NCBI RefSeq assembly: GCF_001043005.1
Contig: NZ_JYKZ01000001.1
Location: 620,001 to 684,000, forward strand
Length of the DNA: 64,000 bases
Reading direction: 5' to 3'
Source of the DNA: Pseudomonas psychrophila
Lineage (GTDB): Bacteria > Pseudomonadota > Gammaproteobacteria > Pseudomonadales > Pseudomonadaceae
Shown here: positions 1-8,000 of the stretch, piece by piece
Layout: the number at the start of each line of letters is the position of its first letter
How positions within the stretch are numbered: position 1 is the first letter of the stretch
The notes under the pieces: model-generated
The model's database searches: none
The model's input: only the letters and a program-made list of their open reading frames with translations
What the model was told of the DNA's origin: nothing
Program-made: the position numbers and the translations under genes

Positions 1-1256
1 TCCAGGTCAGGTTCGGGGAACGTGCTGCGAAAACTGTCATACAACACCCCCGCCAGCCACGACAGCCCTTCGGGCCTTGGCTCAGCCCCCAACAGTTTGT
101 TAAAGAACCCCAGGTCTTTGAGCGCCAGTTGCCTGACAAACCAGCCCAGCTGCCCCTTGCTGTGATCCTGCTTGAGTTGTTGCACGAACTGCTGGAACAC
201 GGCACCTACGTTCGTATGCCATAAAACTGCACCCCCCAGCCGATTAGGAAAGTAGCTGAAGACACCCATGACTTCGGGCACCTTGATGATGAAAAGCGGC
301 AGCGCCACGCTGCCTTTTCCGATGAAGTCATAGCCACTTTGCGAACCGAACAGCAGCCTGCCGTCGGCACCCGTGTCCACAGGCGGGTGGATAAACCTGT
401 GCTTCCTGGCAAGCCCCATCGAGACGGGCCATAGGTGGGGTGACGAGTCCCCCTTCAACATGCCGAGCAATAACTCATGGTCCCTGCGCTGAACTTTCGA
501 GACGGTGTTATTTCGCAATGCCTCCAGCAACTCGAATTCAATGCTGGATTTGGCTGCGTCTACTGCCAGCCGCATCAAGGACCCAGCCGGCCCGGCTGCC
601 TGCTCCAGCAAGCGGTTCAACTGCACGCCAAAATCCAGTCTGCGCGCGATCGCGATAAACGGCCCTGCCGCTTGGCCATTCAAGCCCTCGGCATAATCGA
701 TGTGACTGGCCTGCTCATAGCTGTAGGGCTTGAGCAGCCTGGAATCGGTTCGATAGCTGAAGTTCTCGCAAGCGGCGTCCCACAGCGTGACCGAGTGAAC
801 GCGTTCGATAAATCTTGATTCATCCAGCGCGCGAGTCGTGCGAGGGGGGCTGAAGGTGAACCGGGGTTCGCGTGCAGGTTTGTCGCCACTGATGCGTGAG
901 AGGTATTCATTGAAGTCTTCGTGGATATTTTCACGATAGCGCGTGTAGATGCGGGCTTGCTCGGGGTTGATATCAACGCCCGTCAGGGTTTTCAGTTCTC
1001 GTTTGAGCGCGGCGATCTGGCTGGATTTGAAGGTGTCCTTGATCCGTTTGATCTCCGTTTCGACCGCTTCGAGGTCTGCCTGGGCCTTGCGATGGAGTTG
1101 GGGATAGCTGTTTTTCTGCTCATCATCAAGAAGGGCAAAGTTGGACTGCACGATGGAGGCGATAAAAGACAGCGCTTCATTTTGCGCCCATTGGGTTTTG
1201 CTCAGGAGTACAGGTGCTCTACCGCTCACTGGGGGGGACAGGGTTGTCATCTTCAT
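1..1256 (-). CDS. Dermonecrotic-toxin-domain (DUF6543-like) protein, N-terminal part only
   Basis: Reading the minus strand from the ATG at 1256 gives 418 uninterrupted codons that run off the left edge, so the C-terminus is missing. A second ATG at 1250 sits better behind GGAA and may be the true start. The protein is soluble-looking and charged, with a helical, Lys/Glu-rich section around residues 45-80 and segments such as YTRYRENIHEDFNEYL and SGYDFIGKGSVALPLF. From memory, this resembles the N-terminal region of the very large Pseudomonas proteins annotated as dermonecrotic toxin domain (DUF6543) proteins, which are often over 1000 residues and thought to be delivered effectors. No signal peptide or membrane segment is visible. 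The reading frame is certain; the family is a judgement without a search. No secretion or immunity gene lies in the visible flank. Confidence 0.68.
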   Translation of the reverse strand, partial: MKMTTLSPPVSGRAPVLLSKTQWAQNEALSFIASIVQSNFALLDDEQKNSYPQLHRKAQADLEAVETEIKRIKDTFKSSQIAALKRELKTLTGVDINPEQARIYTRYRENIHEDFNEYLSRISGDKPAREPRFTFSPPRTTRALDESRFIERVHSVTLWDAACENFSYRTDSRLLKPYSYEQASHIDYAEGLNGQAAGPFIAIARRLDFGVQLNRLLEQAAGPAGSLMRLAVDAAKSSIEFELLEALRNNTVSKVQRRDHELLLGMLKGDSSPHLWPVSMGLARKHRFIHPPVDTGADGRLLFGSQSGYDFIGKGSVALPLFIIKVPEVMGVFSYFPNRLGGAVLWHTNVGAVFQQFVQQLKQDHSKGQLGWFVRQLALKDLGFFNKLLGAEPRPEGLSWLAGVLYDSFRSTFPEPDL

Positions 1257-1396
1257 GATTCCGTTGAGTAATAGCCCCAACATAGCCATGGGCAAACCTC
1301 GGCATGCTGTAGATAAATACCCGAATCACATGGGCTTTATGGGCCCCCAGTGGCACCATGCTAGGGTTTTTGTCCTTTATAGAGCAGCCTGTAAAC

Positions 1397-3151
1397 ATGG
1401 CCATGACTTCTCGCCATCTGCGATTGGCGCTGTATTGCGTGTTGATTTTGGCAGGAGCCGTCGTTGCGGGGAGCTGGGCGATGCTTCAGGCCGATCGCCA
1501 TGCGCTGGAAGAAAGCGCCAAACGCGGGCCTGAGCAGCTCAATCTGTATGCCAACTCACTGCACACGTTAATCGAACGCTATCGCGCACTGCCCGCCGTG
1601 CTGGCGCTGGACTCCGAACTGGTGAACGCCCTGAGCAGCCCCGTCACCCCTCAGGTACAAGCCGAGCTCAACCTGAAACTGGAACGCATCAACGGCGCAG
1701 CGCAATCCTCCACCCTGGAGTTGCTCGACAGCACCGGGCTGGCCGTCGCCGCCAGTAACTGGAATACCTCCAACAGTTACGTTGGCCACAACTATGGCTT
1801 CAGGCCGTACTTCAAGCAGACCCGTAGCCAGGGTGCCGGCAGTTTCTATGCGGTGGGCGTGACCAGCGGTATCCCGGGCTACTTTTTATCCAGCGCGGTA
1901 CTCGGCCCCGAAGGCCAGTTTTTGGGCGCGATGGTGGTCAAGCTGGAGTTCCCGCAACTGGAACGCGAATGGAGCCAGGGCAAAGACACGCTGCTCGTCA
2001 GCGATGCGCGGGGCATTGTATTTATTGCCAACCAGCCCAACTGGCGCTATCGCATGCTCCTCCCTTTGAATGACAGCGATCGAAGCGAAATTTCCACCAC
2101 CCGCCAGTACCACAACCAACCGCTGACGCTCATAAAAACCCGCACGCTACAAAGCTTTGATGAAAACAGCTACCTGAGCCGCGTCGACGGCCCCGATGGC
2201 CCGGCGGATTACCTGTGGGGCACCTTACCCCTCAATGCCGAAGGCTGGACGCTACACCTGTTGCGCCGCCCGCTGGCGTCTACTGAAGACAGCCGCAATG
2301 CCGCACTGGCGGCGATTGGGCTGTGGTTGACGCTGGTATTTTTGGGGTTGTTTCTATTCCAGCGCTGGCGCCTGGCGCGCATGCGCCAGCGCAATCGCGA
2401 AGAACTTGAGCAACTGGTCGAGGCCCGCACCCGGGACTTGCGCACCGCTCAAGATGGCCTGGTGCAGTCAGCCAAGCTCGCGGCACTGGGGCAAATGTCG
2501 GCGGCGCTGGCTCACGAGATCAACCAACCCCTGACTGCCCAGCGCATGCAACTGGCAACCTTGCGCCTGTTGCTCGATCACGGCCGTATCGACGACGCTT
2601 ACAAAGCCCTGGACCCGCTGGAGCAGATGCTGACGCGCATGGCCGCACTCACTGGCCACCTAAAAACCTACGCTCGCCAAAGCCCCAGCGGTTTACGCGA
2701 ACGTCTGGATCTGGCACGTGTTGTCGATCAGGCCCTGCAACTGCTGGAACCACGCCTGCAGGAAGAAACGGTCGACCTGACTATCAATCTGGTTCGCCCG
2801 GCCTGGGTACGCGGCGATGCGATCCGTCTGGAGCAAGTCTTGATCAATCTGCTGCGCAACGCCCTTGACGCCCTGCGCGACAAACCGCGCAAGCGTCTGG
2901 AAATCCGCATCGAGGCCAATCAACAACTCTGGCACTTGACGGTGAGCGACAGCGCGGGCGGCATCAAGGAAGAACATCTGGGTAAAATCTTTGATCCGTT
3001 CTTCACCACCAAACCTGTGGGTGACGGATTAGGCTTGGGCCTGGCGGTGTCTTACGCCATTGTTCACGAAATCGGCGGTCGCTTGACCGCCTGCAATCAG
3101 GCCGATGGCGCGCAATTCACGCTGACGCTGCCCATCGCACAGGAAATGTGA
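1397..3151 (+). CDS. DctB/MifS-type sensor histidine kinase
   Basis: Inner-membrane sensor of a two-component system for C4/C5-dicarboxylates, about 584 residues. A transmembrane segment at about residues 9-28 is followed by a periplasmic Cache-like sensor region (about 30-270), a second transmembrane segment near 280-300 and a cytoplasmic coiled linker. The kinase core has the H-box [11 protein letters not shown] with phospho-acceptor His373, the N-box [10 protein letters not shown] near 480, and G-boxes including [13 protein letters not shown]. The start is uncertain: ATGs occur at 1358, 1397 and 1403. I chose 1397 because it leaves a short N-terminus directly before the first membrane segment. 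The response regulator begins 3 bp downstream, so the two are one operon. The sigma-54 promoter before the downstream permease suggests the pair controls 2-oxoglutarate uptake, like MifS/MifR, rather than succinate uptake as in DctB/DctD. Confidence 0.9.
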   Translation: MAMTSRHLRLALYCVLILAGAVVAGSWAMLQADRHALEESAKRGPEQLNLYANSLHTLIERYRALPAVLALDSELVNALSSPVTPQVQAELNLKLERINGAAQSSTLELLDSTGLAVAASNWNTSNSYVGHNYGFRPYFKQTRSQGAGSFYAVGVTSGIPGYFLSSAVLGPEGQFLGAMVVKLEFPQLEREWSQGKDTLLVSDARGIVFIANQPNWRYRMLLPLNDSDRSEISTTRQYHNQPLTLIKTRTLQSFDENSYLSRVDGPDGPADYLWGTLPLNAEGWTLHLLRRPLASTEDSRNAALAAIGLWLTLVFLGLFLFQRWRLARMRQRNREELEQLVEARTRDLRTAQDGLVQSAKLAALGQMSAALAHEINQPLTAQRMQLATLRLLLDHGRIDDAYKALDPLEQMLTRMAALTGHLKTYARQSPSGLRERLDLARVVDQALQLLEPRLQEETVDLTINLVRPAWVRGDAIRLEQVLINLLRNALDALRDKPRKRLEIRIEANQQLWHLTVSDSAGGIKEEHLGKIFDPFFTTKPVGDGLGLGLAVSYAIVHEIGGRLTACNQADGAQFTLTLPIAQEM

Positions 3152-3154
3152 AAC

Positions 3155-4489
3155 ATGCTCAACTCGGTGATCGTGGTCGATGATGAGGCCAGTATTCGTA
3201 ATGCCGTGGAGCAATGGCTAAGCCTGAGCGGCTTTGAGGTGCAGTTGTTCAGCTGCGCCGAAGACTGCCTGAGTCAATTGCCCGCGCATTTTGCCGGGGT
3301 GATTGTCAGTGATGTGCGTATGCCGGGCATGGGCGGCCTGGCCTTGCTGACCCGCCTGCAACAACTGGATGCGGATCTGCCGGTGATTTTGCTGACAGGT
3401 CACGGTGATGTGCCGATGGCCGTCGAAGCCATGCGGGATGGCGCCTACGACTTTCTTGAAAAACCCTTCAGCCCCGAAGCACTGCTCAGCAGCCTGCGCC
3501 GAGCCCTGGAAAAACGCCAACTGGTACTGGAAAACCGCCGTTTGCACGAACAGGCCGATCTGCGCGAGCTGATCGACGGGCGCTTGCTGGGTGTGTCGCG
3601 AAGCTTGCAGACCTTGCGCCGCCAGGTGCTGGAACTGGCGCCATTACCGGTCAATGTATTGATCCGGGGCGAGACCGGCAGCGGCAAGGAACTGGTCGCC
3701 CGCTGCCTGCATGATTTTGGCCCGCGCGCCGACAAACCTTTCGTGGCACTGAACTGCGCAGCGATCCCGGAGCAGTTATTTGAAGCCGAGCTGTTCGGCC
3801 ACGAAAGCGGTGCATTTACCGGGGCCATGGGCAAGCGTATCGGCAAGCTTGAGTACGCCGATGGCGGGACCTTGTTTCTGGATGAAATCGAAAGCATGCC
3901 ACTCGCCCAGCAAGCCAAATTGCTTAGAGTGCTGCAGGAACAAAAGCTGGAGCGCCTGGGCTCCAACCAGAGCATCAGCGTGAACCTGCGGGTGATTGCC
4001 GCCACCAAACCCGACTTGCTCGATGAAGCCCGGGCCGGGCGTTTTCGCGAAGACCTGGCCTACCGCCTGACCGTGGCGGAACTGCGCCTGGCCCCCCTGC
4101 GCGAGCGGCGGGAAGATATTCCTTTGCTGTACGACGCCTTTTCACGCAATGCCGGTGAACGCCTGGGGCGCAACGCACAGCCGCTGAGCGGGCCACAACT
4201 GTCTCATCTGCTGAGCCACGACTGGCCGGGCAACGTGCGCGAGCTGGCCAACGTTGCCGAACGGGACGTACTGGGCTTGAGCGAACCACAACTGGACGAC
4301 CCCGGCGCTGGGCAATCGCTGGTGGCGCAACAGGAAGCCTTTGAGGCGCAATGCCTGCGTGCCGCGCTGACCCGGCATAAAGGCGACATCAAGGCGGTGC
4401 TCAATGAACTGCAACTGCCGCGCCGTACCCTGAATGAAAAAATGCAGCGTCATGGGCTGGTGCGCGAGGCATTTTTGGGGAGCAGTTAA
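3155..4489 (+). CDS. DctD/MifR-type sigma-54-dependent response regulator
   Basis: NtrC-family activator of 444 residues. The N-terminal receiver has acidic residues D9/D10 and phospho-acceptor D53 in VSDVRMPG. The AAA+ domain (about 140-365) has Walker A GETGSGKE near 172, the sigma-54-contacting GAFTGA near 217 and Walker B GGTLFLDEIE near 240. A Fis-type helix-turn-helix (LPRRTLNEKMQRHGL) ends the protein. An AGGAAA ribosome-binding site lies just before the ATG, overlapping the end of the kinase gene. The length is close to what I recall for MifR (about 446) and shorter than DctD (about 460). Its probable target is the permease at 4788, where a sigma-54 promoter and two dyads are visible; that link is inferred from position. 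Confidence 0.92.
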   Translation: MLNSVIVVDDEASIRNAVEQWLSLSGFEVQLFSCAEDCLSQLPAHFAGVIVSDVRMPGMGGLALLTRLQQLDADLPVILLTGHGDVPMAVEAMRDGAYDFLEKPFSPEALLSSLRRALEKRQLVLENRRLHEQADLRELIDGRLLGVSRSLQTLRRQVLELAPLPVNVLIRGETGSGKELVARCLHDFGPRADKPFVALNCAAIPEQLFEAELFGHESGAFTGAMGKRIGKLEYADGGTLFLDEIESMPLAQQAKLLRVLQEQKLERLGSNQSISVNLRVIAATKPDLLDEARAGRFREDLAYRLTVAELRLAPLRERREDIPLLYDAFSRNAGERLGRNAQPLSGPQLSHLLSHDWPGNVRELANVAERDVLGLSEPQLDDPGAGQSLVAQQEAFEAQCLRAALTRHKGDIKAVLNELQLPRRTLNEKMQRHGLVREAFLGSS

Positions 4490-4503
4490 GCGATTCCTGC
4501 CTC

Positions 4504-4590
4504 TGTGGGAGCGGGCTTGCTCGCGATTCGGACGGCGCGGTTGTTCAGGTAAACCGGGGTGATGCCATCGCGAGCAAGCCCGCTCCCACA
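4504..4590. repeat. REPIN (inverted REP pair)
   Basis: Two REP sequences face each other: TGTGGGAGCGGGCTTGCTCG at the left and its near-perfect reverse complement at the right, about 40 bp apart. It lies just after the stop codon of the response regulator gene. Near-identical copies occur at 54008 and 59656, and a variant at 60486. REPINs are non-autonomous elements mobilised by RAYT transposases; no RAYT gene is in the window. Confidence 0.92.
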
Positions 4591-4617
4591 AGAGTCAGGG
4601 CCTGCAACGCTTGTCAG

Positions 4618-4667
4618 ATAGGCGGATTCCTGCCTATGACGCACCCGCAAACCAGCGGATTTCCGCT
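4618..4667 (+). promoter_or_regulatory. Tandem dyads, candidate activator (UAS) sites
   Basis: Two inverted repeats share the core GCGGATT: ATAGGC-N8-GCCTAT at 4618-4637 and AGCGGATTTCCGCT at 4654-4667. Their centres are 33 bp apart, about three helical turns, and lie roughly 50-85 bp upstream of the -24 element at 4711. This is the usual arrangement for paired upstream sites of an NtrC-family activator, here presumably the regulator encoded at 3155. Confidence 0.6.
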
Positions 4668-4708
4668 CATTCCCAGCCTCCTCCCCTTGTAAACCGGGCT
4701 CTCCAGCC

Positions 4709-4726
4709 TTGGCACAACTCCTGCTA
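4709..4726 (+). promoter_or_regulatory. Sigma-54 (-24/-12) promoter
   Basis: The sequence TTGGCACAACTCCTGCTA has the invariant GG (4711-4712) and GC (4723-4724) separated by exactly 10 bases, as RpoN promoters require. It lies about 60 bp before the permease ATG and downstream of two dyads, and the adjacent regulator carries the sigma-54 contact motif GAFTGA. Confidence 0.87.
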
Positions 4727-4787
4727 TAGCCCTGCAAGCTCGCGTTTTGACGCGCTATAAAAAAACAATGAAAGAAGGATCCATTCA

Positions 4788-6110
4788 ATGGATAACTCCA
4801 GCACTCTGCCTGCCGGGTCCGTGTCTGCGGCCCCTAAAGAAAAGACCACCTCCAGCCGTATCAAATCAATTTTCAGTGGCTCCGTCGGCAACATGGTCGA
4901 GTGGTACGACTGGTACGTCTACGCCGCGTTCTCGCTGTACTTCGCCAAGGCCTTCTTCCCGAAAGGCGACACCACCGCACAACTGCTCAACACCGCCGCC
5001 ATTTTCGCCGTGGGCTTTTTGATGCGCCCGATCGGTGGCTGGCTAATGGGCCTGTACGCTGACCGCAAGGGCCGTAAAGCCGCACTGATGGCCTCCGTGC
5101 TACTGATGTGCTTCGGCTCGCTGGTCATCGCCCTGTCGCCAGGTTATGAAACCATTGGCGTGTGGGCGCCCGTCCTGCTGGTCTTCGCCCGCCTGCTGCA
5201 AGGCTTGTCCGTGGGTGGCGAGTACGGCACCTCGGCCACTTACCTGAGCGAGATGGCAACCAAGGAACGTCGCGGTTTTTTCTCGAGCTTCCAGTACGTG
5301 ACCCTGATCTCGGGTCAGCTCATCGCTCTGGGCGTATTGATCGTTCTGCAACAAACCCTGACCGAAGAACAGCTGTACAGCTGGGGCTGGCGCGTTCCGT
5401 TTGTAATCGGTGCCCTGTGCGCCGTGGTCGCGCTGTATTTGCGTCGCGGCATGGAAGAAACCGAGTCGTTCAAAAAGGCCAAGGTCAAGCCTAAAGAAAG
5501 CGCCATGCGCACCTTGATGCGCCACCCTAAAGAGCTGATGACCGTCGTCGGCCTGACCATGGGCGGTACGCTGGCGTTCTACACCTACACCACGTACATG
5601 CAGAAATACCTGGTGAATACGGTGGGCATGAGCATCTCGGACTCCACCACCATTTCGGCCGCCACACTGTTCCTGTTCATGTGTATCCAGCCGCTGGTAG
5701 GTGCACTGTCTGACAAGATCGGGCGTCGCCCAATCCTGATCGCCTTCGGCGTTCTGGGCACCCTGTTCACTGTCCCGATCCTCACCACCTTGCACACCAT
5801 CACCACCTGGTGGGGCGCGTTCTTCCTGATCATGGCAGCACTGATTATTGTCAGCGGCTACACCTCAATCAACGCTGTGGTGAAGGCTGAACTGTTCCCG
5901 ACAGAGATCCGCGCATTGGGCGTAGGCTTGCCTTACGCGCTGACCGTTTCGATCTTCGGCGGTACGGCTGAATACATTGCCCTGTGGTTCAAGAGTGCAG
6001 GTATGGAGACCGGTTACTACTGGTATGTGACGGCCTGCATCGCCTGCTCGTTGGCGGTGTACGCCACCATGAAAGACACCCGCAAGCATTCGCGGATCGA
6101 AACAGACTAA
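4788..6110 (+). CDS. kgtP: MFS dicarboxylate (2-oxoglutarate) permease, KgtP-like
   Basis: Inner-membrane proton symporter of the metabolite:H+ symporter group of the major facilitator superfamily, 440 residues with about 12 membrane segments. Family signatures are GNMVEWYDWYVYA at the start of helix 1, the loop 2-3 motif GLYADRKGRKAAL, LLQGLSVGGEYGTSATYLSE in helix 4, and DKIGRRP in loop 8-9. A GAAGGA ribosome-binding site precedes the ATG. It is preceded by a sigma-54 promoter and the two-component genes, so expression is probably induced by the substrate sensed by the kinase. Substrate assignment to 2-oxoglutarate rests on resemblance to KgtP and the P. aeruginosa permease under MifSR control; other dicarboxylates are possible. 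Confidence 0.85.
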   Translation: MDNSSTLPAGSVSAAPKEKTTSSRIKSIFSGSVGNMVEWYDWYVYAAFSLYFAKAFFPKGDTTAQLLNTAAIFAVGFLMRPIGGWLMGLYADRKGRKAALMASVLLMCFGSLVIALSPGYETIGVWAPVLLVFARLLQGLSVGGEYGTSATYLSEMATKERRGFFSSFQYVTLISGQLIALGVLIVLQQTLTEEQLYSWGWRVPFVIGALCAVVALYLRRGMEETESFKKAKVKPKESAMRTLMRHPKELMTVVGLTMGGTLAFYTYTTYMQKYLVNTVGMSISDSTTISAATLFLFMCIQPLVGALSDKIGRRPILIAFGVLGTLFTVPILTTLHTITTWWGAFFLIMAALIIVSGYTSINAVVKAELFPTEIRALGVGLPYALTVSIFGGTAEYIALWFKSAGMETGYYWYVTACIACSLAVYATMKDTRKHSRIETD

Positions 6111-6122
6111 CCCCTCGCCCCC

Positions 6123-6146
6123 AACCAGCCCCGCACGGGGCTGGTT
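6123..6146 (+). terminator. Hairpin after kgtP
   Basis: AACCAGCCCCG and CGGGGCTGGTT form a perfect 11-bp stem with a 2-base loop 12 bp after the stop codon. There is no U-run after it, so it may act as an mRNA-stabilising hairpin rather than a strong intrinsic terminator. Confidence 0.65.
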
Positions 6147-6455
6147 GTACCCGCCACACCCTCCCGCACTACCCCCTTCGAAGCCCCCTTCTTTCAGAGC
6201 ACCAGATTAATCTGACTTAATAGTCAGTTAATTCTGTTAGTGCACTATCAATCTCAGCAAGAAATCAAACGCTGGCTGTAGCGATCAGCCACCCAATGGA
6301 AGAGCAGACACGCGTGACGCAATTTTTGCGCGGGCCAATGGATCGAAATAATCGATTGTTTAACGCTATTTTTTGCGCTTTTTAATCAAATTAATCGGCG
6401 TAGCATTAAACCCATAGCCACTGAACATCCCAGACACGAAACAAGGAACTTAAAC
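6147..6455. other. AT-rich intergenic region before the repeat protein
   Basis: About 310 bases without a gene. It is markedly richer in A/T than its surroundings, especially 6210-6260 and 6330-6415, and probably holds the promoter of the gene at 6456. I could not pick a -35/-10 pair with confidence and see no known RNA. Confidence 0.4.
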
Positions 6456-6908
6456 ATGAAAACCAAATTGATCATTGCAGCAGCCTTCTCCGCCCTGGCC
6501 TTCAACGCTTTTGCCGCTGATGGTTTCGACCGTACTCACTCGTCGAGCTTTGCTGAAGATGGTTTCAGCCGCACAGGCTCCGCCGCAATTGCCGCTGACG
6601 GTTTTGACCGCACAGGCTCGGCCACTTTTGCTGAAGACGGCTTCGATAAAACCAACTCGGCTACCTTCGCTGAAGACGGTTTCGACAAAACCAACTCGGC
6701 TACCTTCGCTGAAGACGGCTTCGATAAAACCAACTCAGCCACCTTCGCCGAAGACGGTTTCGACAAAACCAACTCGGCTACCTTCGCTGAAGACGGCTTC
6801 GACAAAACTAACTCGGCCACCTTCGCAGAAGACGGCTTCAGCCGTACCCATTCGGATACCTTTGCCTCGGATGGTTACGATCGCACCAATGGCGCCCTTT
6901 TCAGCTAA
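6456..6908 (+). CDS. Exported protein of ten 13-residue tandem repeats, function unknown
   Basis: A 150-residue protein. Residues 1-20 (MKTKLIIAAAFSALAFNAFA) are a standard Sec signal peptide with cleavage after AFA. The rest is ten repeats of consensus AEDGFDKTNSATF: three divergent units, five nearly identical ones, then two divergent ones ending in ALFS. Each unit has an invariant Asp-Gly-aromatic trio followed by (S/D)(R/K)T and a Ser or Gly. Mature protein is acidic, has no Cys, and is likely periplasmic or secreted. AAGGAA lies 7 bases before the ATG, and a strong terminator follows, so it is a single-gene unit. I recall similar short repeat proteins in other pseudomonads but no established function. 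The repeats might bind Ca2+ or form a beta-rich fibre; that is speculation. Confidence 0.8.
   Translation: MKTKLIIAAAFSALAFNAFAADGFDRTHSSSFAEDGFSRTGSAAIAADGFDRTGSATFAEDGFDKTNSATFAEDGFDKTNSATFAEDGFDKTNSATFAEDGFDKTNSATFAEDGFDKTNSATFAEDGFSRTHSDTFASDGYDRTNGALFS
6516..6905 (+). repeat. 39-bp tandem repeat array (10 units)
   Basis: In-frame 39-bp units encode the 13-residue repeats. The five central units (about 6630-6825) are almost identical and alternate at silent positions (GGC-TTC-GAT, then GGT-TTC-GAC), which suggests amplification of a 78-bp two-unit block. Because 39 is divisible by 3 and the unit lacks stops in other frames, two long spurious reading frames also span the array. Confidence 0.95.
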
Positions 6909-6928
6909 CACCTGAAGGGAGGCACTTC

Positions 6929-6959
6929 AGCCCGGCCCTGGCCGGGCTTAGTCGTTTTT
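6929..6959 (+). terminator. Rho-independent terminator
   Basis: AGCCCGGCC and GGCCGGGCT form a perfect 9-bp GC-rich stem with a 2-base loop, followed by TAGTCGTTTTT. It ends the transcript of the repeat protein. Confidence 0.88.
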
Positions 6960-7058
6960 GGGGGAACGGAAATTGCGCGAACCCGTAGCCGCTTTTGTAA
7001 TCACCCCCAATGCCTTGCACTATAGGGGCTCTATATCAGCCGTTTGCGGACTACTCCC

Positions 7059-7679
7059 ATGCATGACGATATTCATTTTTATGAACCCTCCCAAGGCCAC
7101 GGCCTGCCCCACGATCCGTTCAACGCCATCGTCGGTCCGCGTCCGATTGGCTGGATTTCGTCTCAGGATACCCAAGGCCGACTGAACCTTGCGCCCTACA
7201 GCTTTTTCAATGCCTTTAACTACATCCCGCCGATCATCGGGTTTTGCAGTGTGGGCCGCAAAGACAGCCTCAATAACATCGAGCAAACCGGCGAATTCGT
7301 CTGGAACCTGGCCACACGCCCCTTGGCCGAAGCGATGAACCAAAGCTGCGCCATGGTCGGCCCCGAGGTGAATGAGTTCGAGTTGGCAGGCCTGACGACG
7401 GCACCCTCGCGGGTGATCAGTGTGCCGAGAGTGGCCGAAACGCCGGTATCGTTTGAATGCAAGGTCACGCAAATCATCCAGCTGCAACGTGCAGACAAGG
7501 CGTTGGTGCCAAGCTGGCTGATTCTGGGCGAGGTGGTGGCCGTACATATCGCCAGACACCTGCTTAAAGACGGGATTTACGACACCGCAGCCGCCGAACC
7601 GATCTTACGCGGTGGCGGCCCGGCGGATTACTTCCAGCTGGGCCCCGAAGCACTGTTCAAAATGCATCGCCCGCGTTAA
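7059..7679 (+). CDS. Flavin reductase family protein (FMN-binding split barrel)
   Basis: 206 residues, the usual length for the flavin reductase-like FMN-binding family. The N-terminal part has the family patterns AIVGPRPIGWISS and NLAPYSFFNAFNYIPP, which form the flavin pocket, and NIEQTGEFVWNLA. No membrane segment or signal. The ATG at 7059 is preferred over a TTG 15 bases upstream, although neither has a clear ribosome-binding site. Members reduce or store FMN or act as partner reductases of monooxygenases; the specific partner is unknown, and no flavin monooxygenase is adjacent. The stop codon TAA overlaps the left TA of a short inverted-repeat element that may also end transcription. 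Confidence 0.82.
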   Translation: MHDDIHFYEPSQGHGLPHDPFNAIVGPRPIGWISSQDTQGRLNLAPYSFFNAFNYIPPIIGFCSVGRKDSLNNIEQTGEFVWNLATRPLAEAMNQSCAMVGPEVNEFELAGLTTAPSRVISVPRVAETPVSFECKVTQIIQLQRADKALVPSWLILGEVVAVHIARHLLKDGIYDTAAAEPILRGGGPADYFQLGPEALFKMHRPR

Positions 7680-7729
7680 GGCCTGTTGACGCTTAGTTGT
7701 GAGCCACACCCAAACGTCAACAGACCCTA
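7677..7729. repeat. Short TA-flanked inverted-repeat element
   Basis: GGCCTGTTGACG (7680-7691) and CGTCAACAGACC (7714-7725) are 12-bp inverted repeats with one mismatch, enclosed by TA dinucleotides at 7677 and 7728. The ends match those of the 265-bp element at 20828, so this looks like an internally deleted copy. It abuts the stop codon of the flavin reductase gene. Confidence 0.75.
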
Positions 7730-7732
7730 CAA

Positions 7733-7966
7733 CTACCAAACCAGCTCGGCGTCTTCGGTGACGCCTTGCAGGGCTTCAAGTTGCTCAGCAGCAGCGGCAT
7801 CGGCGGCCGTGGCTGTTTTGAAGGTTTGCTCGATCAGTACTTTGTGAAAGCGCGGCGCTCCACCTTCGTACAAGGCTTTGACTGCAATCGCGGCATGGTA
7901 AATCCCGGGTTCAACCGGAACCACGGCTGATACCGCTTCAAACTGTGCAAACTCTTTACGCGCCAT
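7733..7966 (-). CDS. Small conserved protein, function unknown
   Basis: 77 residues starting MARKEFAQFEAVSAV, with no signal peptide or membrane segment. The composition is soluble and slightly acidic, with an Ala-rich stretch near residues 52-62. A GGAG ribosome-binding site (from GGGAGTTGAAGC on the minus strand) precedes the ATG. I recall homologues only as uncharacterised Pseudomonas proteins. It lies convergent to the flavin reductase and upstream of nothing obvious, so context gives no clue to its job. Confidence 0.7.
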   Translation of the reverse strand: MARKEFAQFEAVSAVVPVEPGIYHAAIAVKALYEGGAPRFHKVLIEQTFKTATAADAAAAEQLEALQGVTEDAELVW

Positions 7967-8000
7967 GCTTCAACTCCCGGCCAATGGAAAAACCGGCATT

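Noticed and set aside
6516..6905. Possible CRISPR array
   Set aside because: The repeats are contiguous with no spacers, in frame, and inside an exported protein. No cas genes are in the window.
6475..6915. Long overlapping frames across the repeat protein, one on each strand (6475-6915 plus, 6536-6820 minus)
   Set aside because: They arise because the 39-bp unit has no stop in those frames. Neither has a signal peptide or ribosome-binding site, while the frame at 6456 has both.
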